Assembly (NCBI GenBank): GCA_021737905.1
Contig: JAIPDA010000140.1
Span: 1-6,544 of the forward strand
Length of the DNA: 6,544 nucleotides
From: Rhodoferax sp.
GTDB taxonomy: Bacteria > Pseudomonadota > Gammaproteobacteria > Burkholderiales > Burkholderiaceae_C
Direction: 5' to 3'
Position numbers and translations under genes: made by a program. Position 1 is the first letter of the stretch. Each line of letters begins with the position of its first letter. This document shows positions 4,691-6,544 of the stretch, piece by piece. The notes beneath the pieces were generated by a model. The model was not told the origin of the DNA and made no database searches. It saw only the letters and a program-made list of their open reading frames with translations.

Positions 4691-6544
4691 ATGTGGTTCA
4701 CCCGCGTCAGCCTGCAAAACCCTGTTTTTGCCACCATGGCCATGCTGGCCATTGTGGTTCTGGGCCTGTTTTCATACCAGCGCCTGAAAGTTGACCAGTT
4801 TCCGAACATCGACTTTCCGGTAGTTGTGGTCACCACCGAGTACCCGGGTGCATCGCCGGAAATCATTGAAAGTGAAATCAGCCAGAAAATTGAAGAAGGC
4901 GTCAATGCCATCGCAGGCATCAGCAGCCTGATCTCGCGCAGCTACGAGGGGCAATCTGTTGTTGTCATTGAGTTTCAGCTGTATGTGGACGGCCGCAAGG
5001 CAGCCGAGGACGTACGCGAAAAAGTCGCAGCATTGCGCCCGAGTCTGCGTGCAGAGGTCAAAGAGCCGCGGGTTCTGCGCTTTGACCCTGCCAGCCGCGC
5101 TGTCTGGTCCGTGGCCGTGCTGCCCGATGCGCCAGCCGATCCGGCGAACCAACAATCTGTGCAGCTCACCAACTGGGCCGACCAGGTACTTAAAAAAAGG
5201 CTTGAAAATGTGCGGGGCGTGGGCTCCATCACGCTGGTGGGCGGCACCAAGCGAGAAATCAACATCTACCTGGACCCGCAGGCCATGGCCAGCATGGGCG
5301 TCAGCGTCGAGCAGGTCGTCAATGCGGTGCGAACTGAAAACCAGGACTTGCCCCTGGGCGCTATCCGCTCGCTGTCGCAAGAGCGCGTCATCAAGATCGA
5401 TGCCCGCATCAAGCGGCCAGAAGATTTTGGAAAAATCATCGTCTCGCGTCGCAACGGCGTTGCCATCACCCTGGACCGGATAGCCAGCGTGCGCGACGGT
5501 GCACAGGAAGTCGACTCCCTGGCCCTGCGCAACGGCCAGCGCACATTGCTGTTGAACGTGCAAAAAGCCCAGGACGAAAACACCATCACCGTGGTCGACG
5601 GCCTGAACAAAGCTCTGGCTGAAATCCGCACGCAGTTGCCGCCCGGCGTGCGCCTGGAGCCGGTCACCGACAACTCCAGGCCCATACGCGTCGGTGTGGA
5701 CAACGTGCGCCGCACCTTGATAGAAGGTGCTTTGCTGACGGTGCTCATCGTCTTTTTGTTTCTCAACTCCTGGCGCTCCACCGTCATCACCGGGTTGACG
5801 CTGCCGATTTCTATCATCGGCACTTTTTTGTTCATGAACCTGTTTGGCTTCACCATCAACATGATCACGTTGATGGCGCTGAGTCTGTGTGTGGGGCTGC
5901 TGATTGACGACGCCATCGTGGTGCGCGAGAACATCGTGCGCCATGTGCAAATGGGCAAAAGCGCTTTTCGTGCCTCGATGGACGGCACCTCCGAAATCGG
6001 CCTGGCCGTGCTGGCCACCACCTTTTCCATCGTGGCGGTGTTTTTACCGATCGGCTTCATGGGCGGCATCATCGGTAAGTTTTTCCATGAGTTCGGCATC
6101 ACCATCGTGGCCGCTGTGCTGATTTCGATGTTCGTCAGCTTCACGCTGGACCCCATGCTCTCTTCGATCTGGCACGACCCGAGCATCAAGCCCAAGGGTA
6201 CCACCCCCGGCCCCCCTAACTTCTATGACCGCAGCATAGGCCGCGTGACAGGCTGGTTTGAGGGCGTCACAGAATCTATGGCCGGCACATACCAGCGCAT
6301 CTTGCGCTGGGCGCTTTTTCACAAGCTCAGCACACTGGCGCTGGCTTTGATTATTTTTATCAGCAGTATTTTCATGGTGCCTCTGCTGGGCACAGAATTT
6401 GTGCCCAAGGCCGATTTTTCCGAAACCTCACTGACTTTTTACACGCCGGTGGGCTCTTCGCTTGAAACCACCGAGGCCAAGGCCAAGCAGGTCGACACCA
6501 TCGTGCGCAGTTTTCCGGAAGTGCGCTACACGCTGGCCACCATC
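4691..6544 (+). CDS. RND-family inner-membrane efflux pump, N-terminal 618 residues (cut by window edge)
   Basis: This is a proton-driven exporter of the AcrB/HAE1 type, working with the adaptor just upstream. The frame is open from ATG 4691 to the window end; full-length relatives have about 1020-1070 residues, so roughly 400 are missing. TM1 lies at about 11-29, followed by the first periplasmic porter and docking region (30-340: DQFPNIDFPVVVVTTEYPGASPE, VRGVGSITLVGG, SMGVSVEQVVNAVRTEN). TM2-TM6 lie in about 341-488, and TM7 at about 545-565. TM4 carries the paired aspartates of the proton relay, Asp406-Asp407 in GLLIDDAIVVREN, equivalent to AcrB Asp407/408, so the pump looks energetically intact. 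Next come GTSEIGLAVLATTFSIVAVFLPIGFMGG and a short cytoplasmic linker rich in Pro and Gly (about 496-512). The paired aspartates with VRENIVRH, and the absence of the heavy-metal-type motif, favour the multidrug (HAE1) branch over CzcA. No strong Shine-Dalgarno; translation may depend on the adaptor gene. An outer-membrane factor may follow off the window. Confidence 0.95.
   Translation, partial: MWFTRVSLQNPVFATMAMLAIVVLGLFSYQRLKVDQFPNIDFPVVVVTTEYPGASPEIIESEISQKIEEGVNAIAGISSLISRSYEGQSVVVIEFQLYVDGRKAAEDVREKVAALRPSLRAEVKEPRVLRFDPASRAVWSVAVLPDAPADPANQQSVQLTNWADQVLKKRLENVRGVGSITLVGGTKREINIYLDPQAMASMGVSVEQVVNAVRTENQDLPLGAIRSLSQERVIKIDARIKRPEDFGKIIVSRRNGVAITLDRIASVRDGAQEVDSLALRNGQRTLLLNVQKAQDENTITVVDGLNKALAEIRTQLPPGVRLEPVTDNSRPIRVGVDNVRRTLIEGALLTVLIVFLFLNSWRSTVITGLTLPISIIGTFLFMNLFGFTINMITLMALSLCVGLLIDDAIVVRENIVRHVQMGKSAFRASMDGTSEIGLAVLATTFSIVAVFLPIGFMGGIIGKFFHEFGITIVAAVLISMFVSFTLDPMLSSIWHDPSIKPKGTTPGPPNFYDRSIGRVTGWFEGVTESMAGTYQRILRWALFHKLSTLALALIIFISSIFMVPLLGTEFVPKADFSETSLTFYTPVGSSLETTEAKAKQVDTIVRSFPEVRYTLATI

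Noticed and set aside
3637..5950. Two long minus-strand open frames (3637-4920 and 4772-5950) opposite the adaptor and pump genes
   Set aside because: Both are antisense to well-supported RND components, overlap each other, and show low-complexity compositions without motifs.
1..6544. Mobile element, CRISPR array, toxin-antitoxin pair or phage-defence system
   Set aside because: No direct-repeat array, transposase, integrase or defence-domain protein is visible; all sizeable stretches are explained by six familiar gene families.

Overview
The window looks like ordinary chromosomal DNA from a betaproteobacterium, most likely a Comamonadaceae or related Burkholderiales member. This rests on the high-GC coding style, the protein sequences, and a TetR-headed RND efflux operon of a kind common in that group. 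No database search was possible, so the taxonomic call is inference. There are six protein genes, two of them cut by the window edges. I see no mobile element, CRISPR array, tRNA or rRNA.

Left part (1-1355, minus strand): the N-terminal 135 codons of a methionine sulfoxide reductase A gene (msrA) run off the left edge. Upstream of it, 59 bp away on the same strand, is a complete LysR-type regulator gene.

Middle (1356-2656): a 104-bp divergent intergenic region carries a well-formed LysR-type T-N11-A dyad. It leads into a complete glutaryl-CoA dehydrogenase gene (gcdH, plus strand) that retains the catalytic Glu and the substrate-binding Arg. The layout suggests that the LysR protein controls gcdH and hence glutaryl-CoA use (lysine, tryptophan or aromatic catabolism).

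Right part (2657-6544, plus strand): a 138-bp spacer holds a hairpin with a T-tract that reads as an intrinsic terminator for the minus strand only. It also holds a sigma70-like promoter overlapped by a palindromic candidate TetR operator. Three tightly packed genes follow: a TetR/AcrR-family repressor, a membrane-anchored periplasmic adaptor that overlaps the repressor by 4 nt, and an RND (AcrB-type) inner-membrane pump starting 10 nt after the adaptor and cut by the right edge. The likely logic is a self-repressed efflux operon in which an inducing ligand releases TetR from the operator and switches on repressor and pump together.

I did not find evidence for a previously undescribed system. 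The items most worth a second look are the two candidate operators and the strand-specific terminator between gcdH and the efflux operon.
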